The notes under the pieces were generated by a model. The model made no database searches, was not told the DNA's origin, and was given only the letters and a program-made list of their open reading frames with translations. Below, in pieces: positions 52,429 to 61,390 of a DNA stretch of 64,000 bases. Position 1 is the stretch's first letter. Each line of letters opens with the position of its first letter. The translations under genes and the position numbers were made by a program. Source of the DNA: Halarcobacter anaerophilus (GTDB lineage: Bacteria; Campylobacterota; Campylobacteria; Campylobacterales; Arcobacteraceae); NCBI RefSeq assembly GCF_006459125.1, contig NZ_CP041070.1, forward strand, positions 2,728,001-2,792,000, written 5' to 3'.

Positions 52429-54189
52429 TTAAAAGTGTTTATTTACAATTTCTAAAAATTGTTCAGGATTTTTATATCCTACTATTTGAGAGGCTTTTAT
52501 TTCATTACTATTTTTATCCCAAAAAATAAGTGCAGGAGGTCCTACTACACCGAATCTTTTTTGCATAAGTTTATCTTCATCACTGTTTTTAGTAACATCA
52601 GCTCTAAGAAGAGTAAAACCTTTTAGTTTTTCTATTACTCTTGGATCTTTAAAAGTAATCTCTTCTAACTCTTTACAAGCAACACACCAAGAAGCTTGAA
52701 AATCAAGCATTACAGGTTTGTTTGAAGCATTAACCGCGGCATCAATCTCTTTATTACTTGTTACTAAATTCCAGTTTAACTCTTCACTTATCATTACTCC
52801 TGTTTTTGCCGAAGTAAATTTTTCAAGGGGATTTAAAGGATTTGTAGCCTGGCTAACAGCTCCTACAAAAAGTAAAACACCGTAAATCATTATAACTGTT
52901 GTTATAAGTTTTACTAAAATATGAGTATAAACTTTTAGATAAATTGCAGTTGCTATTAATAACAATGCCCATAAATACATTATTACAGTTGGATCTAAAA
53001 CTCTATCTAACATCCAAATTGCAACACCTAACATTATAATACCGAAGATTTTGGTAATCGAATCCATCCAACCTCCAGGTTTAGGCATATATTTTCCTGC
53101 ACCTAAGCCTATAAGAAGCAACGGAGCTCCCATTCCCAAACTCATTACAAAAAGAGCTGCTCCTCCAAGTAAAGCATCACCTGTTTGTCCTATATAAACT
53201 AAAGCTCCCGCTAAAGGCGGAGCCACGCAAGGTCCAACGATAAGTGCAGATAAAAATCCCATAATAGCAATTCCTACAACACCTTGTTTCTCCCTTCCGT
53301 CAGTTGTTTTATTTATTCTGTTTTGTAAACTTTGAGGAAGTTCTAACTTAAAGTATCCGAACATAGAAAAAGCCAAAGCAATGAAAATTGCGGCAAAAGC
53401 AACCAATACATAAGGATTTTGTAAAGCAACTTGCAGATTTGCTCCGAAAAGTCCGGCTAAAACTCCTGCTATGGTATAAGCAACTGCCATTGATAAAACA
53501 TAAACCAAAGATAAGAAGAAACCTTTTGATGCTGTTAATTTTCCGCTGTCTCCCGCTTTCACAATTATTGATGAAAGAATAGGAATCATAGGGAAAACAC
53601 AAGGAGTCAAAGATAATAAAAGACCAAAGCCGAAAAATGTTGCAAGAACTAAAAGTACATTCCCCTCTTTTAAACTTGAAGCTATAATATCTGTTTCATT
53701 TTGATTTTCTGCCCCGTTGTCAAGTGCTACAGCAGATTTTTCAATTTTTTGGATATTATCCTTTACTGTTTCCAAAGAGCTTAAGTCTACACTTGCCGTT
53801 TTACTCATTGGAGCATAACACAAGCCTTTTTTAGAGCAGCCTTGAAAATCTATTTGAACCTCAACTTTATCACTGTTTGCTCTTTGTTTTAATAAATCGT
53901 AAGGAATCTCTATATTTAAATCATGAGTGTGAATCTGCCAAACTTCATATGCTTTGGCTTTAGGAATTATTAAATCTTCTCTAATATCTATTTTCTGCGG
54001 TTTTGAAATAAAAAATTTCAATTTATCATCATAAAGATAAATATCTTTTCCCAGTTTTAGGTTGAAAACCAGTTTATCCTCTTTTTTTTCAAAACTTGTT
54101 TTAAATGCTTCTTCGGGTTCTAAAAAACTTTGCTCAATGGCAAAAGCATAAAATGAACACAAAAAAAGCAACAATAACTTTTTTATCAT
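52429..54189 (-). CDS. dsbD: Thiol:disulfide interchange protein DsbD
   Basis: It carries electrons from cytoplasmic thioredoxin across the membrane to periplasmic thiol proteins. 586 aa: signal peptide 1-17, N-terminal alpha domain with the cysteine pair in FQGCSKKGLCYAP (about 116-122), eight-helix core with membrane cysteines in SLTPCVFPMIP and VGPCVAPPLAG, and C-terminal thioredoxin domain with SWCVACKEL. Full length with all six cysteines. It follows a periplasmic thioredoxin gene by 12 bases, a probable substrate. Confidence 0.95.
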   Translation of the reverse strand: MIKKLLLLFLCSFYAFAIEQSFLEPEEAFKTSFEKKEDKLVFNLKLGKDIYLYDDKLKFFISKPQKIDIREDLIIPKAKAYEVWQIHTHDLNIEIPYDLLKQRANSDKVEVQIDFQGCSKKGLCYAPMSKTASVDLSSLETVKDNIQKIEKSAVALDNGAENQNETDIIASSLKEGNVLLVLATFFGFGLLLSLTPCVFPMIPILSSIIVKAGDSGKLTASKGFFLSLVYVLSMAVAYTIAGVLAGLFGANLQVALQNPYVLVAFAAIFIALAFSMFGYFKLELPQSLQNRINKTTDGREKQGVVGIAIMGFLSALIVGPCVAPPLAGALVYIGQTGDALLGGAALFVMSLGMGAPLLLIGLGAGKYMPKPGGWMDSITKIFGIIMLGVAIWMLDRVLDPTVIMYLWALLLIATAIYLKVYTHILVKLITTVIMIYGVLLFVGAVSQATNPLNPLEKFTSAKTGVMISEELNWNLVTSNKEIDAAVNASNKPVMLDFQASWCVACKELEEITFKDPRVIEKLKGFTLLRADVTKNSDEDKLMQKRFGVVGPPALIFWDKNSNEIKASQIVGYKNPEQFLEIVNKHF

Positions 54190-54201
54190 CTTTTATTATC
54201 C

Positions 54202-54567
54202 TTACTCGAAGTACTCGGAAGTACTATTTTTCAATTGCTGAATATTTTTCATTCCAATCTCTGTCATAATTAAATCGCCGTCTTCAAAATATGCCAAAGT
54301 AGGCAGAGCTCTAACTCCGTATTTCATCGCTAAATCTTTATACTCATCAATATTTACTTTATAAATCTCTACATTTTGAGGTTTTATTTTACCGTATTCA
54401 ACCAAAGTTTGTGACAAAATCCTACATGGAGGACACCATGGAGCATAGAAATCAACTATAACATTTTTCCCTTTTATTTTTTCATCAAAATTACTTGGAG
54501 TTAAATGTTCAAAAGCAAATAAATTTCCCAAAGTTAAAAAAAGCAATGATATAAAAATCTTCTTCAT
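54202..54567 (-). CDS. Periplasmic thioredoxin-like protein
   Basis: 121 aa with a signal peptide (1-18, ending LFAFE) and a thioredoxin domain with active site APWCPPCRIL and cis-Pro in VRALPTLAYF. The CPPC motif and export suggest a reductant or isomerase in the periplasm, supplied by DsbD from the same operon. ATG with AAGGAAT upstream. Confidence 0.9.
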   Translation of the reverse strand: MKKIFISLLFLTLGNLFAFEHLTPSNFDEKIKGKNVIVDFYAPWCPPCRILSQTLVEYGKIKPQNVEIYKVNIDEYKDLAMKYGVRALPTLAYFEDGDLIMTEIGMKNIQQLKNSTSEYFE

Positions 54568-54718
54568 TATATTCCTTCTATTTTTTTCTATTATATTAAA
54601 ATATTGTAAAGTTATTGTTAACTTATAAGATATAACAAAGTTAGAATTATAATAAAATATTATAAAAAAATTAAACTTTATTTGATAAAATCTCTATTTC
54701 AGGTATTAAAGGTTACAA

Positions 54719-55075
54719 ATGAATACATTAATTGATTTAGCTCCTAAGAGTGTAGAGTATATGATAAAAGACAATATTGTTATGATAGATATAAGAAGAG
54801 CTGAAGAGTGGGAAGCAACGGGAGTTATAAAAAATGCCCATAAACTGACTTTTTTTGATGCTTACGGAAATCACGATATTTTAACTTGGATGAAAGAGTT
54901 TGAAAAACTTGTTACTTCAAAAGATCAAACTTTTGTACTAATTTGCGCCCATGCAAATAGAACAAGAGTAGTAGGAGAGTTTTTAATTCAACAATACGGT
55001 TATAAAAACGTAGCTCATTTAAAAGGCGGAATGGCGTTATGGTTACAAGAGGGAAGAGAAGTCGTATTTGATTAA
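54719..55075 (+). CDS. Rhodanese-like domain protein
   Basis: 118-aa single rhodanese domain: MIDIRRAEEWEATG with the conserved Arg/Glu-trp, active-site Cys in LICAHANRTRV (about 79), and HLKGGMALWLQEG. No signal peptide, so probably a cytoplasmic sulphur carrier or sulphurtransferase. It is transcribed alone, with a hairpin-like A/T-rich GAGAGAG...CTCTTCCTC element just after the stop. Confidence 0.88.
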   Translation: MNTLIDLAPKSVEYMIKDNIVMIDIRRAEEWEATGVIKNAHKLTFFDAYGNHDILTWMKEFEKLVTSKDQTFVLICAHANRTRVVGEFLIQQYGYKNVAHLKGGMALWLQEGREVVFD

Positions 55076-55092
55076 AAAAAAGAGAGAGTTTT

Positions 55093-55323
55093 TTACTCTT
55101 CCTCTTTTTTCTTTTTACTTGCTTCTTGAAGAATTGCTATCACATCATCCAAATTTTCATAAGGAATATGAGATTTCCATTCAATATCTTTCCCATTTAA
55201 AGAGATTCCTATACTAACTATATCCGGTGTACCTTTTCCGTAAGGTTCAGAAACATTAGAGATAGAAATTTTTCCTTTTTTTGTTCCACTTAATTGAAGT
55301 ACTCCTAATTCAGTTATTGCCAT
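55093..55323 (-). CDS. Small conserved protein of unknown function
   Basis: 76 aa, soluble, beta-rich start (AITELGVLQLSGTKKGKISI), a PYGKGTPDIV loop, and a Lys/Glu tail. I do not recognise the family. It ends in the terminator-like element shared with the rhodanese gene; ATG has AAGGA upstream. Confidence 0.6.
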   Translation of the reverse strand: MAITELGVLQLSGTKKGKISISNVSEPYGKGTPDIVSIGISLNGKDIEWKSHIPYENLDDVIAILQEASKKKKEEE

Positions 55324-55374
55324 AGTAAAATCCTTGTATTAAAATTTTATCTATTTTACAAAAAGTAAGCTTTG

Positions 55375-57879
55375 TTATCTTATATTTTGCTCTATTAAGT
55401 TTTCGGGTTTTCCCAAATAGTAACCTTGAAACTCATCTACTCCTAATTTTTTAACAATCTCATAAACCTCTTTTGAATGAATATACTCTGCAATAACTTT
55501 TATTCCCAAAGATTTTGAAAAACTAACTATAGCTTTAACCAATTCATAGGAGTTAAAATCCGTATCAATCTCTTTTATCAAAGAGCCGTCGATTTTTATA
55601 TAATCAGGTTTGATTTTTAAAATATATGAGAAGTTTGAAAACCCTGTACCGAAATCATCAATTGCTATTCTAATACCTTTTTTTCTATACTCTTGTATAA
55701 ATTGAGTCAATATTTCATAATCGGTAATATTTTCACTCTCTAAAATTTCAAAAACTATTTTTTTTCTGTTTTTTACATCTAAAGCATCTATTTTTTCTTT
55801 TATAAACTGAATAAACTCCATATTCATAATATCGTTAAAACTAATATTTATTGAGATATCTTTATCTATTTTATCTATATATTGAAAAGATTTTTTTATG
55901 ATTCTTTTACTCAAAGAGAAATACTGTTTTATCTGCATTGCTATATAAAGAAATTGTGCGGGAGAAATATAATAAATTTCATCTTTATCTCTTTTTTCTA
56001 TTCGCATAAGAACTTCATACTTTATTATCTTCTCTTCTTTATCAAAAATCGGTTGAAACACAGGGATTATTCTATCTTCTTTTAAAGCACTTTTTATTTC
56101 ATCTTTCCAATAAATACTCTTTTCTATATTCTTTTTTGTATCTATTGTTTGATTATATATCGTAAATTTTTTACCTTTTTTCTTAGCCTCTTTTAAAGCT
56201 ATATTTGCGCAAGCTAACTGTCTGTCTTGAGAAATTGATGTTCCTACCGTAATATCCGAAGCAATCTTAAGATTTAAAGATTTAATCTCAATCTCTTTTT
56301 TTAATAGAGCTTGAATTTCATTTATAATTTTGTCATAAACTATGAAATTCTCTAAATGCAGATCTAAAAGAGCAAAGGTATTAGAACCTGCTCTATATAA
56401 AAACAGATTTTTCTTATCCGCAAAGTTTTGTAAGAGCTTAGAAATTTCTACTAAAAGTTTATCTCCTACTTCAAAACCGTAAAGTTCATTTATATTGTCC
56501 AAGTCATCAATACTTATTAGATTTAAGGCACTAAATTCATAAGTTTTCAACTCTCTAAGCATAAGAAGTCTGTTCGGTAAACCTGTTAAACTGTCATGAT
56601 AAAATTTATACTCGATTTCAGCGGTTCTCTCTTTTAGCTTTTTTTCCAAATCTTTTGTATTATTTTCAATGGAATCAAGCATGGTGTTAAACTGTTTTGC
56701 CAAAATTCCGAGTTCATCATTGGTCTCAATTTTATTTCTAACTTCTAGATTTCCCTCTCTTGCCGTTACTGCGTTTTTTGTTAAAACGGAAATAGGATCT
56801 AATAATCTTTTTAAGAAAATAATTGCTAATAATCCGATAACAAAAATGAATCCCAGAGATATATTTATAACAAAAGAATCAACCTCTTTTGCTCTTTTTT
56901 CCAAATCATCTATATATAAAGAAGAAGAGATATACCAGCCGAAAAAACTGTTATAATCTATCCATGCCGTTTTATCGTAAGTGAAATTTTCAAAATCTGC
57001 TTTTTTATCCCATTTGTAATTTAGGCTTTTTTTCTCTTTATAAGCCGTTTTCATCTTTTCAAAAAGATTTTGTCTTTTTATCTCATCTCTCATTTTTTTA
57101 CTATAAATATTTAGATTCGGATGAATTACTAATTGGGCTTTTTTATCCATAATAAAAACATACCCCAACTCTTCTTTCGTAATTGATTGAATTAAAGGAT
57201 TTAAATCTTTTATAGTCTGCTGTTTTTCCGCATTTAATTCACTCTCTAAGTCATTTGTGGAAATAGATGAAACTATTATCAAATCAAAAGGTTTATAATA
57301 TAAAGAGTAAGCAATTTTATTAGATTTTTTATCTCCGTTTTCACCCCAGTCGTAATTAAAGAAAAACTCACCTTGTTTTATCGTATCTTCAATAAGTTTT
57401 TTAATAAAAAATTTTTCTTTTTTATCTTTTAAATCATATACGTTTTGAAAGAGATACTTTTCTTGCGGATGTAAAAGAACTTTCCCTTTTTTATCTAAGA
57501 TATAAATATAATCATCTTCATATCCGTATTTAATATTTGAAACTGTAGAAAATGCTTTTTTTTCAGCCTCTTCTTTTGAAAGAAGTTTTTCTTCATAAAG
57601 TTTATAATAGCCGTCTAAAAGAACCGAAACGATTTTAGATATGTCTTTTAAACTATCTTTATGCTCAATCTGCTTTGCCGCTCTATAATTTTTTAGATAC
57701 TCTTCTTTTGATTTTATTACGGCTTCAACTCTTTTTAACTGGGTTTTTGCCTGTTTTTTTTCTAAGTCGATTATATATTCGGAAAGATTTGGAGTTATAA
57801 CGAAAATTAAAAAAGAGGCATAGACTATGATAAGAGTAAGTATAATCGCACATATTTTAAAAAATATTTTATTTTTCAT
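55375..57879 (-). CDS. Cache-HAMP-GGDEF-EAL protein, probable c-di-GMP phosphodiesterase
   Basis: 834 aa: helix 8-30, a double Cache periplasmic sensor (about 35-335, with GYEDDYIYILDKKG and LGYVFIMDKKA), helix about 340-360, HAMP, degenerate GGDEF (YRAGSNTF instead of RxGGDEF), then EAL with YEVLMRIE, INISFND, FEILES, DDFGTGFSNF, KIDGSLIKE and FQGYYLGKP. EAL catalytic residues look complete, so it should degrade c-di-GMP, with the GGDEF part perhaps regulatory. Confidence 0.92.
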   Translation of the reverse strand: MKNKIFFKICAIILTLIIVYASFLIFVITPNLSEYIIDLEKKQAKTQLKRVEAVIKSKEEYLKNYRAAKQIEHKDSLKDISKIVSVLLDGYYKLYEEKLLSKEEAEKKAFSTVSNIKYGYEDDYIYILDKKGKVLLHPQEKYLFQNVYDLKDKKEKFFIKKLIEDTIKQGEFFFNYDWGENGDKKSNKIAYSLYYKPFDLIIVSSISTNDLESELNAEKQQTIKDLNPLIQSITKEELGYVFIMDKKAQLVIHPNLNIYSKKMRDEIKRQNLFEKMKTAYKEKKSLNYKWDKKADFENFTYDKTAWIDYNSFFGWYISSSLYIDDLEKRAKEVDSFVINISLGFIFVIGLLAIIFLKRLLDPISVLTKNAVTAREGNLEVRNKIETNDELGILAKQFNTMLDSIENNTKDLEKKLKERTAEIEYKFYHDSLTGLPNRLLMLRELKTYEFSALNLISIDDLDNINELYGFEVGDKLLVEISKLLQNFADKKNLFLYRAGSNTFALLDLHLENFIVYDKIINEIQALLKKEIEIKSLNLKIASDITVGTSISQDRQLACANIALKEAKKKGKKFTIYNQTIDTKKNIEKSIYWKDEIKSALKEDRIIPVFQPIFDKEEKIIKYEVLMRIEKRDKDEIYYISPAQFLYIAMQIKQYFSLSKRIIKKSFQYIDKIDKDISINISFNDIMNMEFIQFIKEKIDALDVKNRKKIVFEILESENITDYEILTQFIQEYRKKGIRIAIDDFGTGFSNFSYILKIKPDYIKIDGSLIKEIDTDFNSYELVKAIVSFSKSLGIKVIAEYIHSKEVYEIVKKLGVDEFQGYYLGKPENLIEQNIR

Positions 57880-57906
57880 AGTCTGCTTTTGTATTAGTTA
57901 TTTAGT

Positions 57907-58716
57907 CTATTTTATATAAGCAACCCTCTGCCCATATTTAACACTTTGTCCCATTAACTCTTCTAACTGAACAAAATCTTTTTCCCAAACCATAACTACC
58001 GTTGATCCCATATGAAAACAACCTAAACACTCACCTTTTTTTATCTTTTTAGGTTCTAAGTATTCATAAACTTTAGCCTGTTTCAGATCTTTGTTTGTTT
58101 CAACTCTAGGTTCAAAAGTAAATTCCATTTCTCCTACGTTTAATGCCCCTACAAAAACCATATAAAAAAGTTTTTCTTGGTGGAAACATTCTAAAATTAC
58201 TCTTTCGTTTTCCACAAACAAATCAATTTGTTTATTTAGATATTTTAAATTAACAGGATAGAGTTTTCCCGGAACATGAATTAATTTTCTTACCTCAAAA
58301 TCTATAGAAGCATGATATCTGTGATAATCTTTAGGAGAGAGATAAAAATTCATATAATCCCCGTTGTTAACTTTTTCAAAATTGTCTGCACAATCATAAG
58401 TTAACATCTCTTCTAAAGAGTATTCCATCCCTTTTATCTGCAAAAGTAAATCTTCTTCTAGTTTTCCGCACTGCGTGACTAAGCTGTCCGTAGGAGAGAT
58501 AAAAGTTTTTTCATCTTTATCTATTTGTCTTGGAATAGCCAACTCCCGTGTAAACAGATCGTTTAATGATTTATAAAATTTCGGATTTCTAAACTCACTC
58601 ATATTTAATCCTAAAAATTTTACATAAGCACCGTTTATAACTCTTTGTATAAAAGATGGAAATTCAAATTTTGCAACTTTCCCGAAATATTGAGAAATAA
58701 GATTTGTTATATGCAT
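57907..58716 (-). CDS. psd: Phosphatidylserine decarboxylase
   Basis: A pyruvoyl enzyme that makes phosphatidylethanolamine at the inner membrane. 269 aa; the self-cleavage site is MGSTVVMV (about residue 236), which splits it into beta and alpha chains. Other signatures are FTRELAIPR, SPTDSLV, LSPKDYHRYHA and HVPGKLYPVN. Normal length for Campylobacterota. It lies 27 bases before the Cache-EAL gene on the same strand. Confidence 0.95.
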   Translation of the reverse strand: MHITNLISQYFGKVAKFEFPSFIQRVINGAYVKFLGLNMSEFRNPKFYKSLNDLFTRELAIPRQIDKDEKTFISPTDSLVTQCGKLEEDLLLQIKGMEYSLEEMLTYDCADNFEKVNNGDYMNFYLSPKDYHRYHASIDFEVRKLIHVPGKLYPVNLKYLNKQIDLFVENERVILECFHQEKLFYMVFVGALNVGEMEFTFEPRVETNKDLKQAKVYEYLEPKKIKKGECLGCFHMGSTVVMVWEKDFVQLEELMGQSVKYGQRVAYIK

Positions 58717-58879
58717 ATATACCCTTATAAAAAATAATTACTAATTTAGATTTTATCTAAAATTTTCTTCAATTTTAAAATAGTCACTTAAAGCAAATCT
58801 CTAAGAATTTTTAAAATCTATTTTGATAATCTTCCATTTACTATAACATAATAATTTATAAATAAAGAAGGACAGATAA

Positions 58880-59119
58880 ATGCATAAAATTATTGTTGAA
58901 AATCAGTGTGGTTGTTTTAGAAGAAGCGAATTAGAAAGCGGAATTTCAATGGCTTCAAAAGATGATGCACTAAGTAAAGCAATACAAATGAAGAATCATA
59001 TGAATGAAAAATTCTGTAAAAAACATGAATTTCAATTAATAGAAGATTCTGAAAACTTTATTATCTCATTTAGACCGCAACAAGCTTCATCATGCTGTGG
59101 AACAGGATGCTGTAGTTAA
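58880..59119 (+). CDS. Small cysteine-rich protein with CCGTGCC tail
   Basis: 79 aa. ENQCGCFRRSELES near the start and CCGTGCCS at the end place seven cysteines at the two termini, with a helical middle (DDALSKAIQMKNHMNEKF). It may bind metal, for instance as a chaperone or regulator. No family recognised. GAAGGACAG is close upstream, and an 11-bp hairpin follows the stop. Confidence 0.75.
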   Translation: MHKIIVENQCGCFRRSELESGISMASKDDALSKAIQMKNHMNEKFCKKHEFQLIEDSENFIISFRPQQASSCCGTGCCS

Positions 59120-59143
59120 TACTGTAGATTTTCTACAGTATTA
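59117..59143. terminator. Bidirectional terminator after the small Cys-rich gene
   Basis: Perfect 11-bp stem (TAATACTGTAG / CTACAGTATTA) with an ATTTT loop. It overlaps the stop codons of both convergent genes. Confidence 0.85.
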
Positions 59144-59866
59144 AAGCTCTTTTTTCTTCTCTAAAAATCGGGAAATAGCTTCTTTTACAATTTTTTGAGT
59201 ATCTTCATTTCCTTGTATTCTTTGTAAACACTTTTCAAAGTCTGCTGTGGGATCTATTTTTATAATCTCAAAAATAATATTTAAAAAAGCATGAAAAGGA
59301 ACGGTATCTCCGCTTTTTGAAAAATGAATCGCTCTTTGCAAAGAGACAAAAGGATTTTGATTTATTCTTGTTATATCGTTATACCTTTTTTTCATATACT
59401 CAATAAAAGTCTCTCTTATATCGCTTTGAATAACTTCAACCCTTTTTGTGTTTGTATGAAGTCTGCACTTAAATCCTATTTTGGTTGAATAAAAATCAAA
59501 AATATCAATTACGTCTTTTAAATTTTTATTTAAAAACCTTTCTCTGTAAACGCATTGAAAAATATCATCTTCAAATATAAAAGTATGTGAATTATTTCTA
59601 TATAAAAAATATTTTTCATCTATTCTATCGAGTGCTTTTTCTAACTCCTGCTTTGTTAAAAAGAAGATATCGATATCTCTAAAAGTATCTCTTTTTAAAC
59701 AAGAACCTGCCAAATAAAAATCTATATACTCTTCATCAAAATGTTTGATAATAACATTTCTAAAAAAATTTTCAATTCTGTCAATAACATTTTTAAGTCT
59801 TTTATCCAGAAGAACTGCCAGTTCTTTGTCTATATAATTATATTCATTCCAAAATTTGTAATTCAA
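59141..59866 (-). CDS. Nucleotidyltransferase-fold protein
   Basis: 241 aa; AGSCLKRDTFRDIDIFFLT (about residue 53) is the GS-x(9-12)-DxD motif of the polymerase-beta/MNT superfamily, so metal-dependent NMP transfer is possible. The rest is helical and unlike CCA-adding enzymes. Start TTG with AGAGG upstream, since no ATG lies near. No toxin-antitoxin partner is adjacent. Role unknown. Confidence 0.7.
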   Translation of the reverse strand: MNYKFWNEYNYIDKELAVLLDKRLKNVIDRIENFFRNVIIKHFDEEYIDFYLAGSCLKRDTFRDIDIFFLTKQELEKALDRIDEKYFLYRNNSHTFIFEDDIFQCVYRERFLNKNLKDVIDIFDFYSTKIGFKCRLHTNTKRVEVIQSDIRETFIEYMKKRYNDITRINQNPFVSLQRAIHFSKSGDTVPFHAFLNIIFEIIKIDPTADFEKCLQRIQGNEDTQKIVKEAISRFLEKKKEL

Positions 59867-59918
59867 AAAATACCTCTTATAAAAAATTTATCTCAAACGT
59901 TATTTTATAATATAAAAG

Positions 59919-61016
59919 CTAATTATTAGGCACTAAAATAGTAAGTTTTCCACTCTCTTTCATTCCTCCGGCATAAAGTTCCGCTTTTTGTCCGTCTCCA
60001 AAGAAAAAATCTGCTCTGATTTCTCCTTTAATTGCTCCTCCCGTATCTGCTGCAACCATAAGTCTGTCAATATTTTCTTGCGTAACCGAATTTTTAGTAT
60101 TTATAAAAACAGGAAGTCCTAAAGGAATATATCTTCTATCCACGGCTAAATTTCTTCCTCCCACAAGTTCACTTCCCAAAGCTCCCGTTGCTCCTTTTAG
60201 CTTTTCGGTAAAAAAGATATAACTTCTGTTTTTATATAAAACTTCATCCATTCTTTGGGGATTATCTTCTAAATATGCTTTGATTCCCTGCATTGAAGCA
60301 CCGTAACCTTTTAATACTCCCTCTTTTAGTAGCATACCGCCGATGCCTTTATATTTATGTCCGTTTTGATTTGCATAACCGACATTGATTATTTCCCCTG
60401 TATCTAATTGAATTTTACCTGAACCTTGTATTTGTAAAAAGAAGAGTTCAATTCTATCATCAACAAAACATATAGGTTCTAAATCATCTCTTTGATTAAG
60501 CTCTTTTCTATCATCATAAGCAACTATTTTCCCGTCTACTAATTTTCCTCTTAATCTGTATTTTTTTAGTTCGGGGTAAGCATCGCTTAAATCAACAACA
60601 AGCATATCTTCAGGAGTTTTATAAACAGGATATTTATATACCGAACTTTCGGTTCTACTTCCCTTTAACAAAGGTTCATAATATCCTGTTATAACTCCTT
60701 TGTCTACTCCGCTGCTGCTATAAAGTTCATAAGGAGTAAAGTTTTCCGTAAAAAACTTTGAAGCATCTGTATAGCCTTCTGCTTTTTTACATACCTCTTT
60801 AAATAGTTCATATTTTTTTGATCTTCGGCAATCTTTTTTAAAAACTTCAAATGCCAAAGGAAGATTATCTTTATAAAAGCCTTGAATATCCGTAAAATTT
60901 ATCTTTTTAACTTTGGCTTGTGAAATAGGCAAGGTTTGTAGATTGAGCGGTTCTTTTTGAGAACACCCGCTAAACAGTAAAATAAAAAATATTGTAACAG
61001 TAGATAAGATTTTCAT
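59919..61016 (-). CDS. mltA: Membrane-bound lytic murein transglycosylase A
   Basis: Lipoprotein (lipobox LFSGC, Cys18) that cleaves peptidoglycan glycan strands. 365 aa with MltA motifs GVITGYYEPLLKGS, FFLQIQGSGKIQL, GYANQNGHKYKGIG and the 3D domain AADTGGAIKGEIRADFFFG with catalytic Asp near the C-terminus. Normal length. Confidence 0.95.
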   Translation of the reverse strand: MKILSTVTIFFILLFSGCSQKEPLNLQTLPISQAKVKKINFTDIQGFYKDNLPLAFEVFKKDCRRSKKYELFKEVCKKAEGYTDASKFFTENFTPYELYSSSGVDKGVITGYYEPLLKGSRTESSVYKYPVYKTPEDMLVVDLSDAYPELKKYRLRGKLVDGKIVAYDDRKELNQRDDLEPICFVDDRIELFFLQIQGSGKIQLDTGEIINVGYANQNGHKYKGIGGMLLKEGVLKGYGASMQGIKAYLEDNPQRMDEVLYKNRSYIFFTEKLKGATGALGSELVGGRNLAVDRRYIPLGLPVFINTKNSVTQENIDRLMVAADTGGAIKGEIRADFFFGDGQKAELYAGGMKESGKLTILVPNN

Positions 61017-61074
61017 TAGAAATTTTTTCCTTTTTAAAATTAAGGAATTTTATCATGTAAAGATTAATAAAAAG

Positions 61075-61377
61075 TTATATCCCGCAATTAGAAAATGAAG
61101 ATTGGGAATAGACCTCTTTTAAACCGCACACTTTGCATCTATACTCTATATCATTGACACCTTGGCAGCCGTGATTTTTAAGTATTCTTTTAGAGATAAC
61201 CTCTTTTTTAAATGTAGTATTTGTATTTTCATCATAAAAAATTTTTGTTTTTGAACCGCAAGAGGGACATTCTCCTGAGTTTAATTTATTTACGCGAGAG
61301 TGTCTGTTTTTATAAAAAAGTAAAACTGAGAATATTACTATTAAAAAAAGGAGTAATAAAAAGATTACAGTCTGCAT
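61075..61377 (-). CDS. Small membrane protein with zinc-ribbon-like cysteines
   Basis: 100 aa: one membrane helix (3-21), then a ribbon with CPSCGS (about 38) and YRCKVCG (about 81), enough for one zinc site. Lies 13 bases after dnaK and may share its transcript. Function unknown. Confidence 0.65.
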   Translation of the reverse strand: MQTVIFLLLLFLIVIFSVLLFYKNRHSRVNKLNSGECPSCGSKTKIFYDENTNTTFKKEVISKRILKNHGCQGVNDIEYRCKVCGLKEVYSQSSFSNCGI

Positions 61378-61390
61378 GAAGTAGAGTTTA

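Noticed and set aside
59141-59866. Toxin-antitoxin nucleotidyltransferase (MNT/HEPN or AbiE type)
   Set aside because: No HEPN or AbiEi-like partner is adjacent, and neighbours are unrelated housekeeping genes.
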